From assembly GCA_910577285.1 (NCBI GenBank), contig CAJTLO010000006.1, positions 3,474-67,473 on the forward strand: a stretch of 64,000 nucleotides of DNA, written 5' to 3'. A model generated the notes under the pieces. That model was not told the origin of the DNA, made no database searches, and saw only the letters and a program-made list of their open reading frames with translations. Made by a program: the position numbers and the translations under genes. Below are positions 36,394-45,828 of this stretch, in pieces. Within the stretch, counting starts at the first letter, position 1, and every line of letters begins with the position of its first letter. The stretch is from an uncultured Rikenellaceae bacterium (GTDB lineage Bacteria; Bacteroidota; Bacteroidia; Bacteroidales; Rikenellaceae).

Positions 36394-36750
36394 TTGCGTA
36401 TCGGATGCAAGAGGCACGTTCGGGTGGTTGGGCGAAGCGGGTGGGGAGGAGGACGCGGCGGACCGTGGCGTCCGGTCGCCGGCTTCGTGGCAGCTGTATT
36501 GCCGCGCTCGGAGGGGTGTCGTTCGGTTGCGGTGCATTCCGAAAGAGGGATAGGGCCGGGAGCGGAAGCTGCCGGTGCGGTCGGCGCTGCGGTCGCGGGT
36601 CCGTCCGGAGGAGGCGGTCGGACGAATTTTATCGGCCTCCGTGTGCCGCGTTCTGCGGGAGAAACCTTACCTTTACAGGGTCGTTGGTACGTGCATTTTT
36701 GCTGCGTTGCCGCGGTACTCTAAAAGTCGAACCGTAAAAAAGTTTTGCGA
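36394..36750. other. Intergenic stretch upstream of mscS
   Basis: About 360 bp, GC-rich, with no credible gene or clear promoter recognised. Confidence 0.5.
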
Positions 36751-37692
36751 ATGAACTTGTTTTTGCAATTGCCCAAACCGAACGTGGAGATCCCGGAGGA
36801 CGGTGAAGTGTTCGGAAAATTCGAGAGCTGGATTCAGCGTGTAGTGCAGATGAGCTGGGATGACCTGCTGCACTGGATGGTACAATTCGGCGGCAAGCTG
36901 ATCGCCGCGCTGCTCATCTATTTCGTCGGTCGCTGGCTGATCCGTAAATTCGACGGATTGTTGAACCGCATCTTCCAGAGGCGCGAGCTGGATCCGTCGC
37001 TCAACTCCTTTATCCGGAGCATCGTGCGGATCGTCTTTTGGGTATTCCTGGTCATGATGATCGTCGGGGTGCTGGGAATCCGGACGACCTCGTTCCTGGC
37101 AATCCTCGCTTCCGCCGGTTTCGCTGTCGGTATGGCGTTGAGCGGTACGCTCCAGAACTTCGCCGGCGGGGTGCTCATCCTGTTGCTCAAACCCTTCCGT
37201 ACGGGCGACTACATCGTGTCGCAGGGCGTGGAGGGGACCGTCAAGGCCATCAACCTCTTCAATACGGTGCTGATCACTCCCGACAACAAGACCATCATCA
37301 TTCCCAACGGCGGCATGTCGTCCAGCATCATCAACAATGTGACCCAGTCGGGGACGCGGCGTATCGAATGGACGTTCGGCATCGCCTACGGCGACAGTTA
37401 CGAAGAGGCCCGGAGGATATTGGCCGGATTGATCGAGTCCGATCCCAGAATCATGCGATCGCCCGATTACCTCATCGCGCTCAGCGGCCTGGCCGACAGC
37501 TCCGTACAGATCGTGGTGCGGGCATGGACCGCCACCGCCGATTTCTGGGATGTCTATTATGCGATGAATGAAAAGGTATATAACGCTTTCCCGAAACACG
37601 GACTGACCATCCCCTTCAAACAGCTGGAGGTGAGTCTGAAGTCGGATGCCCTTTCGGCCGCCGGAGGGGAGCGCTCGGCGAAAGCGGAGTAG
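36751..37692 (+). CDS. Small-conductance mechanosensitive channel MscS family
   Basis: 313 aa from the ATG at 36751. An N-terminal amphipathic segment precedes three transmembrane helices: LIAALLIYFVGRWLIRKF (about 50-67), a second near 92-112, and the pore helix FAVGMALSGTLQNFAGGVLI near 125-145, whose Gly/Ala pattern is the MscS hallmark. The beta domain starts with LKPFRTGDYIVSQGVEGTV. It opens under hypo-osmotic stress to release solutes. The next gene starts 73 bp downstream. Confidence 0.94.
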   Translation: MNLFLQLPKPNVEIPEDGEVFGKFESWIQRVVQMSWDDLLHWMVQFGGKLIAALLIYFVGRWLIRKFDGLLNRIFQRRELDPSLNSFIRSIVRIVFWVFLVMMIVGVLGIRTTSFLAILASAGFAVGMALSGTLQNFAGGVLILLLKPFRTGDYIVSQGVEGTVKAINLFNTVLITPDNKTIIIPNGGMSSSIINNVTQSGTRRIEWTFGIAYGDSYEEARRILAGLIESDPRIMRSPDYLIALSGLADSSVQIVVRAWTATADFWDVYYAMNEKVYNAFPKHGLTIPFKQLEVSLKSDALSAAGGERSAKAE

Positions 37693-37765
37693 ATTGCAGA
37701 CCCGTACCCGTTCCTCCGCCGCATTTTCTGTGGCGGGGGAACGGTTTTTGTATGCTCCCGTTGAT

Positions 37766-39226
37766 ATGATCGACGTAAAGGCCAAGATACACGATAAGTT
37801 CTCCGTGGAGTTCAAAGTGGGCTTCGTGGCGGAGAGCGAATGCGGTAACGATTTTGCCATCAATACCTGGATATTCGTTCCCAACGGCCTCGATATAAAT
37901 CCGTCCACCTACGGAAAACAGGACTTTTACCGCGACGTGAAGTCCAACGTACGTTTCATTACCCCCGTGTTTCCGCTCGGCGGCATAGCGGGCGGGACCG
38001 CCGTGCCGCTGGGGCACATTCGCCGGGCCTTCGCCGACTTGGCGGCCGATCCCTCGCGCGGTCACATGGCCGATTACGAATACCACATCAAGATGTTCTC
38101 CGCCATCGTGAAGAGCGCCATGCGCGAGGCCGTCTATGCGGTGGAGGAGTGCGGAGTGGCTTCCGTGGCGGCGGAGATGTGCGACAGGTTCGTGGAGGAT
38201 GCGCGGCGCACGACCGCAGCCTACCGGGAGGCGGAGCGCCTGCTGGATGTGCCCGGCCTGGGGACCGAGGTGAAACACATGTATGCGTTCGGCGACGAAT
38301 ACGTGAGCCACCTCACCGAGAGTTTCTCTTTCCGGCTGCTGCATGCCCTGGCCCGCTTCCCCGCGGAGGAGACCGCAGAGGCGGCGGAGCGGCTGAAGAG
38401 GCTGGTGCGTGACGAGGTGCGCTACAAGGAGGTGCGCGGGTATGCGACGGTGGCGCCGGACGATCCGCAGGGAAACCGCCGGTCGGTGTATCGCCACAAT
38501 GTGCTGAAGAAATACATCAGCAGCGCCCTCTATATCCGCATCAACAAGCGGGAGGACGGAAGGGCCGTCCGTCAGATCTATTACAGCATCGGGGCCGGTA
38601 TCGCCATGGTGTTCGCCACCGTCATCGCTTTCGTGTTCCAGCGCCGTTTCGGCAACTTCTCCGGACCGCTGTTCGTGGCGCTCGTGGTGAGTTATATGTT
38701 GAAGGACCGGATCAAGGAGCTGACCCGTTACTACTTCGCCCATCGCCTCAGCCACCGGTATTTCGATCACAAAGCCGACATCCATATCAAGGAGCGGCCC
38801 ATCGGGTGGCTCCGGGAGGGGATGGACTTCATATCCGACGGACAGGTTCCGGCGGAGGTGATGGAGCTCCGCGGGCGCATACCGCTGGTGGAGGCGGAAA
38901 ACCGGATATTCGACGAGAAGATCATCCTCTACCGCAAGCTGGTCTATATCGACGGACAGGCGTTGGCCCGCTACGACGAGTACCGCTTGTCGGGTGTCAA
39001 CGATATTCTCCGGCTCCATCTGGGGCGTTTTACCCTGAAGATGGACGATCCGCAGACGGCGCTCTACCGACTGCGCGACGACGGCAGCGAGGAGGTGGTC
39101 TACACCGACCGGATTTATTATCTCAACTTCGTCATGCAGGTCCGTTACGGAGGCGACGTGACGTACAAACGATTCCGGCTCGTGGTGACGCGTGGCGGCA
39201 TCCTCTCCATCGAGGAGATGAACTGA
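37766..39226 (+). CDS. Conserved membrane protein of unknown function, 486 aa
   Basis: Start at the ATG at 37766 (MIDVKAKIHDKFS); the frame continues upstream across the mscS end, but with no conserved look. Residues 1-265 are soluble and predicted mixed alpha/beta. Two hydrophobic helices near 272-290 (IGAGIAMVFATVIAFVFQ) and 299-315 (GPLFVALVVSYML) form a hairpin, followed by about 170 residues ending in strand-rich sequence (RYGGDVTYKRFRLVVTRGG). The C-terminal part is probably cytoplasmic, like the N-terminal part. No catalytic motif is recognised. It is downstream of mscS and may share its transcript. Confidence 0.85.
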   Translation: MIDVKAKIHDKFSVEFKVGFVAESECGNDFAINTWIFVPNGLDINPSTYGKQDFYRDVKSNVRFITPVFPLGGIAGGTAVPLGHIRRAFADLAADPSRGHMADYEYHIKMFSAIVKSAMREAVYAVEECGVASVAAEMCDRFVEDARRTTAAYREAERLLDVPGLGTEVKHMYAFGDEYVSHLTESFSFRLLHALARFPAEETAEAAERLKRLVRDEVRYKEVRGYATVAPDDPQGNRRSVYRHNVLKKYISSALYIRINKREDGRAVRQIYYSIGAGIAMVFATVIAFVFQRRFGNFSGPLFVALVVSYMLKDRIKELTRYYFAHRLSHRYFDHKADIHIKERPIGWLREGMDFISDGQVPAEVMELRGRIPLVEAENRIFDEKIILYRKLVYIDGQALARYDEYRLSGVNDILRLHLGRFTLKMDDPQTALYRLRDDGSEEVVYTDRIYYLNFVMQVRYGGDVTYKRFRLVVTRGGILSIEEMN

Positions 39227-39303
39227 TGCCGTTTATTTTGTTCGTGCCCGCTATTGTCCTATATTTGTGCGGCTAAAAAACGTTTAACTAATAACAGACC
39301 GAT

Positions 39304-39735
39304 ATGGAACTGAGAGATATCCTTGCAATTTCCGGCCAGCCGGGACTTTTCCGTTATGTGGCTCGCAGCAGCAACGGCGTCATCGTGGAGTCGTTGGCCG
39401 ACGGGAAGCGGATGAATACGTCGGGTACGGCCAAGATCAGTGCGCTGGCCGAGATAGCCATCTATACCGAAACCGAGGAGATGCCCCTTTGGCAGGTATT
39501 CGAGAAATTCTATGCCTATACCGGCGGTAAGCCGTCCATCGACCCCAAGTCGGATGCCGCATTGCTGAAGAAGACCTTCGGCGAAGTGGTGCCCGACTAC
39601 GACCGCGAACGTGTGCATGTTTCCGACATGAAGAAAGTAGTGGCGTGGTTCAACCTGCTGGTTGGTGCGGGAATGACCGATTTCCGTCTGGAGAAGGAGG
39701 AGGATGCCGCCGAAGAGGCCGGGCAGCCCGAATAG
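39304..39735 (+). CDS. DUF5606 family protein
   Basis: 143 aa. The N-terminus MELRDILAISGQPGLFRYV and the following VIVESLADGKRM and EIAIYTETEEMPL segments match the DUF5606 family known from Bacteroidetes; its function is unknown. The C-terminal tail is acidic (EKEEDAAEEAGQPE), suggesting a flexible end. A strong terminator follows at 39781. Confidence 0.85.
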   Translation: MELRDILAISGQPGLFRYVARSSNGVIVESLADGKRMNTSGTAKISALAEIAIYTETEEMPLWQVFEKFYAYTGGKPSIDPKSDAALLKKTFGEVVPDYDRERVHVSDMKKVVAWFNLLVGAGMTDFRLEKEEDAAEEAGQPE

Positions 39736-39780
39736 AACCGGACGCAGACGGGGGAGCGACTCTCCCATGCGATCGTCGCG

Positions 39781-39817
39781 AAAAAGTGCGCAGGCCACTA
39801 CCGCCTGCGCACTTTTT
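39781..39817. terminator. Terminator after DUF5606 gene
   Basis: AAAAAGTGCGCAGGC (39781-39795) pairs perfectly with 39803-39817, 7-nt loop, ending in TTTTT. Confidence 0.92.
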
Positions 39818-39939
39818 GCAATGCGGGACGGGCGGCTCCGGGCCCGAAGAGGGGTCGGCGGGGGACGATTGGTATGGTTGTTGGAACGTACCGGATGTTT
39901 CGATAAACCGGAAGTACTAATAATCTATACGATAGGAAT

Positions 39940-40356
39940 ATGAAGAGAAAAATCTACAGGTTTCTCTCGACGGAGAGATGGAGCGATTCGGCGGTGTTCT
40001 TCATGCGCATTTTCGTGGGAGTGCTCATGCTGATACACGGCATCGGCAAGATCAATAATTACGAGATGCTCTTCGCCACCTTTCCCGATCCGCTGGGGAT
40101 AGGGAGCGCGACCTCGCTGGGGCTGATGATCGGTGCGGAGACCCTCTGTTCGCTGCTGCTTATCGTCGGCTTGTTCGTGCGTCCCGCGGCGGCGGTGCTG
40201 GCCGTAGGGATGTTCGTGGCGTCGTTTCTCGCGGTGCCCGGCGAGCCTTTCGCCGCACACGAACTCGCCTTCGTCTACATGGGAATCTACGTGATGCTGT
40301 TCATTGCGGGCGGCATGCGTTATTCGCTCGACAGGATATTTTTCAGAATACGGTAA
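39940..40356 (+). CDS. DoxX family membrane protein
   Basis: 138 aa with four transmembrane helices. FMRIFVGVLMLIHGIGKI near 23-40 is the DoxX/DUF417-type first helix, and the later GAETLCSLLLIVGLFVRPAA stretch is typical of the family. DoxX proteins are associated with thiol or quinone metabolism, but the role here is unknown. The alpha/beta hydrolase starts 13 bp downstream, so they are probably co-transcribed. Confidence 0.88.
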   Translation: MKRKIYRFLSTERWSDSAVFFMRIFVGVLMLIHGIGKINNYEMLFATFPDPLGIGSATSLGLMIGAETLCSLLLIVGLFVRPAAAVLAVGMFVASFLAVPGEPFAAHELAFVYMGIYVMLFIAGGMRYSLDRIFFRIR

Positions 40357-40369
40357 ACGACTCACGGAT

Positions 40370-41302
40370 ATGGAAGAGTACGGACATCGCACGAGGGTAG
40401 TGGAGCTGCCCGACGATTACGAAGGCCCGGTCAAGGCCACGGTCGTTTCGCTGTGCGCGGAACGTCCCTCCGCCTCGGCCGTGCTCTATATACACGGCTA
40501 TCTGGATTACTATTTCCAGTACCACATGGGGAGCTATTTCGCCGGCCAGGGCCGGAACTTCTATGCGCTCGACCTGCGCAAGTACGGCCGTTCGTGGATG
40601 CCCCATCAGCACTTCAACTATTGTCGTCGCATGGAGGAGTACTTTCCTGAGATCGATGCGGCGATAGACGGCATCGTGGCCGACGGCAATACCGACATCA
40701 CGCTGCTGGGCCATTCCACCGGCGGTCTGCTTGCCGCTCTCTATTGTGCGGAGGGCGGGCGTCGCGGACTGGTCGATCGGTTGATTCTCAACTCTCCGTT
40801 TCTGGAGTTCAATACGGGGTGGTTCGTGCGCAAGGTGTTTATCCCTGCCGCGGGAGCTCTCAGCGAGGTATTCCCCTATGCGAAGGTGAAGAACGTGTTG
40901 TCGGCTAATTACTTCCCCTCGGTCCATGCGTCCCGTTACGGGGAGTGGGATTTCGATACGCGGTGGAAACCGGAGCAGGCGCCGCCTCTGTACCTCGCCT
41001 GGCTGCGGGCCGTGAGCCTGGCGCAGCGAAAGGTGCACCGGGGGTTGGGGTTGCCCATGCCCGTGCTGGTGATGTTCTCCGATAAGTCGACCTATCACAA
41101 AAGGTGGCACGAGGAGGCGCTCGTTTCCGACACCATCCTGAATGTGGACCATATCATGCGCTATGGCGCGAGGTTGGGCGACAACGTGACGTTGGAGGAG
41201 GTATCGGGAGGTCTTCACGACCTGGTGCTTTCGCGGCCCGAGGTACGGGAGAAGGTGCTGATGGTCATGGAGTACTTCATCGGCAAGACGCAGAAGGCAT
41301 AG
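40370..41302 (+). CDS. Alpha/beta hydrolase (serine aminopeptidase/monoacylglycerol-lipase-like)
   Basis: 310 aa from the ATG at 40370. The oxyanion HG motif is in VLYIHGYLDYY near 39, the nucleophile elbow in LLGHSTGGLLAA near 120, and the catalytic His in SGGLHDLVLSRPE near 285; the Asp is likely in VMFSDKSTYH near 237. There is no signal peptide. The family hydrolyses carboxylic esters such as lysophospholipids or monoacylglycerols; the substrate is unknown. It ends at a bidirectional terminator shared with gyrB. Confidence 0.88.
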   Translation: MEEYGHRTRVVELPDDYEGPVKATVVSLCAERPSASAVLYIHGYLDYYFQYHMGSYFAGQGRNFYALDLRKYGRSWMPHQHFNYCRRMEEYFPEIDAAIDGIVADGNTDITLLGHSTGGLLAALYCAEGGRRGLVDRLILNSPFLEFNTGWFVRKVFIPAAGALSEVFPYAKVKNVLSANYFPSVHASRYGEWDFDTRWKPEQAPPLYLAWLRAVSLAQRKVHRGLGLPMPVLVMFSDKSTYHKRWHEEALVSDTILNVDHIMRYGARLGDNVTLEEVSGGLHDLVLSRPEVREKVLMVMEYFIGKTQKA

Positions 41303-41560
41303 ACGCCTGCGGTGCGTCGTCTTTCGATAGACGTTTCGGATCTTTTCGCCGGTGCGGGGCGGACTTCCGTAGCCGATCCCGGCAGCCGCCGCAAGGGGGC
41401 GTTGTCGGGAGGCGGGGAGGAATGCGCTCCGGAAAAGGGGAGTCTGTCCGGTACGGTTTCCCGTATCCGAGGAGGCGCTTGCCGGGGGCGGCTCGCTATC
41501 GGTGCAGCATTGATGTCTCGAAGGCGGACTTCTTGTCGGAATGACTTTGGCGGGAGATAA
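41303..41560. other. Short intergenic stretch
   Basis: No gene recognised; it contains one short plus-strand frame without conserved features. Confidence 0.5.
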
Positions 41561-41596
41561 AAAATAGCGTCGGAGCGATCGCTCCGACGCTATTTT
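41561..41596. terminator. Bidirectional terminator between hydrolase and gyrB
   Basis: AAAATAGCGTCGGAGC (41561-41576) pairs perfectly with 41581-41596 around GATC; A and T tracts on either side suit both directions. Confidence 0.93.
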
Positions 41597-41619
41597 CGTT
41601 TCTACGGACGCGGTTGTCG

Positions 41620-43578
41620 TCAGGCGTCTATCTTGGCGTACCGTGCGTTCTTTTCGATGAACTCGCGGCGCGGCGGCACGTCGTCGCCCATCAGCATCGA
41701 GAAGATGCGGTCGGCCTCGGCGGCGTTCTCGATCGTCACTTGGCGCAGGATGCGCGTTTCGGGGTTCATGGTGGTTTCCCAAAGCTGCTCTTCGTTCATC
41801 TCGCCCAAACCTTTGTAGCGCTGGGTGTGTACCCCCTTGGCTCCGAAATCGGTGATGGCCTGTTCGCGTTCCTCCTCGGTCCAGCAGTACCTTTTCTGCG
41901 TTCCCTTGCGCACCTGGTAGAGCGGAGGGGTGGCGATGTAGATGTGGCCGAGTTCGATGAGGTCTTTCATCTTGCGGAAGAAGAAGGTGAGCATCAGCGT
42001 GGCGATGTGGCTTCCGTCCACGTCGGCATCGGTCATGATGATGATCTTGCCGTAGCGCAGCTTTTCCAGGTTGAGCGCCTTGCTGTCCTCCTCGGTACCG
42101 ATCGACACGCCCAGGGCGGTGAACATGTTCTTGATCTCCTCGTTCTCCCACATCTTGTGCTCCTGGGCCTTTTCGATGTTCAGGATCTTACCCCTGAGCG
42201 GCATGATGGCCTGGAACATCCTGTCGCGTCCCTGTTTGGCCGTACCGCCTGCCGAGTCACCTTCGACGAAGAAGATCTCCGTCTTCTCGCGGTCGCGCGA
42301 GGAGCAGTCGGCCAGTTTGCCCGGCAGACCGGAGCCGGAGAGCACCGTCTTGCGCTGCACCAGTTCGCGTGCATGGCGGGCGGCGTGACGGGCCGTGGCG
42401 GCAAGGATCACTTTGTTGACGATGGCGCGTGCATCCTTCGGATTCTCTTCGAGGTAGTTGTTGAGCGCCTGCGAAATGGCCTGGTCCACTGCGCCGGCCA
42501 CCTCGTTGTTGCCCAGTTTGGTTTTGGTCTGCCCTTCGAACTGAGGTTCGGATACCTTTACCGAAACCACTGCCGTGAGGCCTTCGCGGAAGTCGTCGCC
42601 GTTGATGTCGAACTTCAGCTTGGCGAGCATGCCCGAGTCGTCGGCGTATTTCTTCAGCGTGCGGGTCAGTGCCCGGCGGAAACCGGTGAGGTGCGTACCG
42701 CCTTCGATGGTGTTGATGTTGTTCACATAGGAGTGGACGTTTTCCGAGAAGCTGTCGTTGTACTGCATGGCCACCTCCACGGGGATGCCGTCCTTCTCGG
42801 TGTCGATGTAGATGATGTCCTCCGTGAGCGGAGTGCCCCGGTTGGCGTCGAGGTATTTGACGAACTCCTTGAGTCCGTCGACCGAGTAGAACACCTCGCC
42901 GCGGAAGTTGCCGTTTTCGTCCTTTTCGCGCCGGTCGGTGATGCTCAGCCGGATGCCTTTGTTGAGGTAGGCCAATTCCCGCAGCCTGGCCGAGAGGACG
43001 TCGTAGCTGTATTCGGTGGTGGTGAAAATGGAGGCGTCGGGCAGGAAGGTGATCTTCGTTCCGGTGTTGTCGCACGTTCCCGTTACGGCGATTTCCGAGG
43101 TGGGGGCGCCGATGCTGTAGGTCTGGTGGTGGATCTTGCCGTCGCGGCGTACCTCCACCTCGAAATGGGTGGAGAGGGCGTTCACGCACGACATGCCCAC
43201 TCCGTGAAGACCGCCCGATACCTTGTAGCTGTCTTTCGAGAATTTACCGCCGGCATGCAGCACGGTGAGCACCACTTCCAGAGCCGATTTTCCCTCCTTT
43301 TCGTGGAAGTCGACCGGGATACCGCGGCCGTTGTCCTCGACGGTGATGGAGTTGTTTTCGTTGATCGTGACCACTATGTCGGTGCAGTAACCGGCCAGCG
43401 CCTCGTCGATCGAGTTGTCCACGATCTCGTACACGAGGTGGTGCAGACCCCTGACGCCGATGTCGCCGATGTACATGGCCGGACGTTTGCGCACCGCCTC
43501 CAGTCCTTCGAGTACCTGGATGCTCGATGCGGAATACTCTTCGTGGTTTACCGGTTTGCCGTTTTGCAATTCGCTCAT
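41620..43578 (-). CDS. gyrB: DNA gyrase subunit B
   Basis: 652 aa. GHKL ATPase motifs: EIVDNSIDEALAGY near 48, GRGIPVD near 82 and GGLHGVGMSCVNALS near 120. TOPRIM: EGDSAGGTAKQGRDR near 433 and DADVDGSHI near 510; the C-terminus has the GRNA-like KGLGEMNEEQLWETTMNP stretch that meets GyrA. It drives negative supercoiling with ATP. It lies 36 bp after the FtsE-like gene and probably shares its transcript. Confidence 0.97.
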   Translation of the reverse strand: MSELQNGKPVNHEEYSASSIQVLEGLEAVRKRPAMYIGDIGVRGLHHLVYEIVDNSIDEALAGYCTDIVVTINENNSITVEDNGRGIPVDFHEKEGKSALEVVLTVLHAGGKFSKDSYKVSGGLHGVGMSCVNALSTHFEVEVRRDGKIHHQTYSIGAPTSEIAVTGTCDNTGTKITFLPDASIFTTTEYSYDVLSARLRELAYLNKGIRLSITDRREKDENGNFRGEVFYSVDGLKEFVKYLDANRGTPLTEDIIYIDTEKDGIPVEVAMQYNDSFSENVHSYVNNINTIEGGTHLTGFRRALTRTLKKYADDSGMLAKLKFDINGDDFREGLTAVVSVKVSEPQFEGQTKTKLGNNEVAGAVDQAISQALNNYLEENPKDARAIVNKVILAATARHAARHARELVQRKTVLSGSGLPGKLADCSSRDREKTEIFFVEGDSAGGTAKQGRDRMFQAIMPLRGKILNIEKAQEHKMWENEEIKNMFTALGVSIGTEEDSKALNLEKLRYGKIIIMTDADVDGSHIATLMLTFFFRKMKDLIELGHIYIATPPLYQVRKGTQKRYCWTEEEREQAITDFGAKGVHTQRYKGLGEMNEEQLWETTMNPETRILRQVTIENAAEADRIFSMLMGDDVPPRREFIEKNARYAKIDA

Positions 43579-43614
43579 ATTTCGTTCCCTGAATTTAGAT
43601 CGTTTCTATTTTGG

Positions 43615-44343
43615 TTAGGCGCCCAGTACCGAGTGGATGTCGATCTCTTCCACCTTTCCTTTGTTGAAGCGGATCGTGCGCGCCGGAAATTGTTCGATGT
43701 TGGCGATGTTGTGGGTGGACATGACGATCGAGCATCCGCCCTCGACGATGCGTCGGAACACCTCCATGATGTCTTCCGCGGCCCATGGGTCGAGGTTGCC
43801 CGTCGGCTCGTCCGCCAGGATCACCCGCGGATTGTTGACCAGCGCACGGGCCACGGCCAGGCGTTGCTGCTGGCCGCCGGAGAGCTCGAAAGGCATCTTG
43901 AAAGCCTTGCTCTCCAGGCCGACGACGGAGAGTACCTCCTCGATGCGCCTGCGCATGTCGGTTTCGTTTCTCCATCCCGTGGCTTTCATCACGTAGTGGA
44001 GGTTGCCGAACACGTCCCTGTCCGAAAGGAGCTGGTAGTCCTGGAAGACGATGCCGATGCTGCGCCGCAGGCGCGATACGTCGCGCCGCTTCATGTGCCG
44101 CAGGTCGAACCCCACGATACGTCCTTCGCCCTCGATGAGGGGCACCTCGGCGTATAACGTCTTGATGAGCGAGCTTTTGCCGCTGCCCACCTTCCCGATG
44201 AGGTAGACCATCTCTCCTTCGCACACGGTGAGGTTCACGCCCGAAACGACCATCTCACCCCTTTTCCTGGGGTTGGACGAGCCGGGTTTGGCCGAGTGGA
44301 ATACGGCCACGTTCCTCAGTTCTATCACAGGATTTCTCTCCAT
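43615..44343 (-). CDS. ftsE: FtsE-like ABC transporter ATP-binding protein
   Basis: 242 aa from the ATG at 44343 (MERNPVIELRNV). Walker A GKVGSGKSS near 49, Q-loop VFQDYQLL, signature LSGGQQQRLAVARAL near 151, Walker B VILADEPTGNLD, H-loop STHNIANIE. The DYQLL after the Q-loop and the short 242-aa length fit FtsE, the cytoplasmic ATPase that works with FtsX to control cell-wall hydrolysis at division. No ftsX lies alongside, so the assignment rests on sequence alone. Confidence 0.82.
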   Translation of the reverse strand: MERNPVIELRNVAVFHSAKPGSSNPRKRGEMVVSGVNLTVCEGEMVYLIGKVGSGKSSLIKTLYAEVPLIEGEGRIVGFDLRHMKRRDVSRLRRSIGIVFQDYQLLSDRDVFGNLHYVMKATGWRNETDMRRRIEEVLSVVGLESKAFKMPFELSGGQQQRLAVARALVNNPRVILADEPTGNLDPWAAEDIMEVFRRIVEGGCSIVMSTHNIANIEQFPARTIRFNKGKVEEIDIHSVLGA

Positions 44344-44368
44344 GGCTGGTTTTGTTGAAAAAATCAAA

Positions 44369-44376
44369 CAAAGATA
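44369..44376 (-). promoter_or_regulatory. -7 box upstream of ftsE-gyrB
   Basis: Minus-strand TATCTTTG, 25 bp before the start. The best -33 candidate (TTTTG) is only 14 nt away. Confidence 0.45.
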
Positions 44377-44604
44377 CTCGATTTCTCTCACAAAACCTAA
44401 TCCGGAAGGCTGTAAAAACCGTTCCGCATTCTGGACTCGGGCGTGGTTTCCGCTCCTGTCCCAGATGCAATGTGTCGTGAAAAGGGTATCTTTGCATCCG
44501 GTGTTTCCGTGCCTTTCGCCGACGGCGGGAGAGCGGTGTTGCGGGCGGGGCTGCCGGAAGGAGCTTCGCAGCCGGTGCGGAAGCGATGAAAAACGGGATT
44601 CGTT

Positions 44605-45828
44605 ATGATACTTGCGTGTTTTGTTCTGTTTGCGGCCTTGGCGGGCTATTGCGAATATTCACTTTGGAAACACATGGGGCGTGCGGGGCGCAGGAGTCCG
44701 GGCGGCAGGGTATACCTCGTGCTTACCGGACTGTTATGGGCTGCCGTGGTTGCCGGGCTGGCGTATGCGTGCTGCGGGCGCGACAGCGTCGGGTGGCTCA
44801 TGCGGGCATTCGGGGTGGTGCTCGTTCTCTTCCTGTTCAACGGCATGGCGAAGATGGTGCTTCTGCTGTGCGGGTATGTCGCGCGTCGCACGGGGCGTCC
44901 CCGGGCGATGGGGATCACAGCGGGGATTTGCTGTACGGTGCTGGCGGCCGTATTGCTCTACGGGACGACGGCGGGCCGGAGCAGGATTCGTGTCGAACGG
45001 GTGGAGGTGGTTTCCTCCCGTCTGCCGGCCGGTTTCGACGGATTTCGTGTGGCGCTCTTTTCCGACGTGCATACGGGGTTGCTGTTGGGGCGCGACCGGA
45101 TGCTGCGCAACATGGTGACGACCCTCAATGCGCTCGATGCCGATGCGGTGGTCTGCTGCGGCGACATCGTGAACTACGATTATCGCGAACTCGACGATCG
45201 CGTGCTGGAGGCGCTCTCCGCCATCCGGAGCCGCGACGGGGTCTATTCGGTGCTCGGCAATCACGACCTGGGTATTTACATCCGCGATACGCTCTCCCGG
45301 CCGGTGGAGGAGAACATCGACCGCATCGTGGCGGCGCAACGTGCGCTGGGCTGGACGGTCTTGCGCGACAGCTCCGCGTTGCTCGTGCGGGGCGGCGATA
45401 CGATAGCCGTTACGGGGCTTTCGTTTCCGCAGGAGCTCGTACACAGGAGCCACGAACGGCTCCGGGAGCCGCTCGATCTTTCGGAGGCCTATACGGGGGT
45501 GCCGCAGGAGATGTTCGACATCACTCTTTCCCATGCCCCGCAGGCGTGGCACGAGGTGAGGGGCATGGGCCGTGGCGATCTCACCCTGTCGGGTCACGTG
45601 CACGGTCTGCAGATGCAGGTGCGGTGCGGAGGGTGGCAGTGGTCGCCGGCGGCATGGCTTTACGACGAGTGGAGCGGTCCCTATACCGACGGAGAACGGA
45701 TGTTGTATGTGAATGACGGAATCGGGTATGCCTTGGTGCCCATGCGCATAGGAGTCCGTCCGGAGATAACGTTGTTTGAATTGAGAAGAAGCGATGGAGG
45801 TCATAGTATCGGCGGCGGTATCGAGTGA
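44605..45828 (+). CDS. Membrane-anchored metallophosphoesterase
   Basis: 407 aa. The first ~130 residues form three to four transmembrane helices. The calcineurin-like domain then shows ALFSDVHTG near 150 (DxH), VCCGDIVNYDY near 184 (GD), VLGNHDLGI near 217, LSHAPQAW near 310 and GHVHGLQMQ near 332. YkoQ/YaeI-type relatives act on phosphorylated lipids such as UDP-diacylglucosamine; the substrate here is unknown. A TATCTTTG box is at 44487-44494. Its last 35 bases overlap the start of ribD. Confidence 0.88.
   Translation: MILACFVLFAALAGYCEYSLWKHMGRAGRRSPGGRVYLVLTGLLWAAVVAGLAYACCGRDSVGWLMRAFGVVLVLFLFNGMAKMVLLLCGYVARRTGRPRAMGITAGICCTVLAAVLLYGTTAGRSRIRVERVEVVSSRLPAGFDGFRVALFSDVHTGLLLGRDRMLRNMVTTLNALDADAVVCCGDIVNYDYRELDDRVLEALSAIRSRDGVYSVLGNHDLGIYIRDTLSRPVEENIDRIVAAQRALGWTVLRDSSALLVRGGDTIAVTGLSFPQELVHRSHERLREPLDLSEAYTGVPQEMFDITLSHAPQAWHEVRGMGRGDLTLSGHVHGLQMQVRCGGWQWSPAAWLYDEWSGPYTDGERMLYVNDGIGYALVPMRIGVRPEITLFELRRSDGGHSIGGGIE

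Noticed and set aside
35794..36537. 247-aa minus-strand open frame with repeated 28-aa units, ending over tRNA-Leu
   Set aside because: It is the 84-bp promoter repeat read as codons (84 is divisible by three), plus the well-known false MVEQVDTRDLKS frame over tRNA genes.
35829..36737. 302-aa plus-strand frame with repeated SKVVSARRGGTRSRSDS units
   Set aside because: Same repeat DNA on the other strand; the composition is non-protein-like and the array carries promoters instead.
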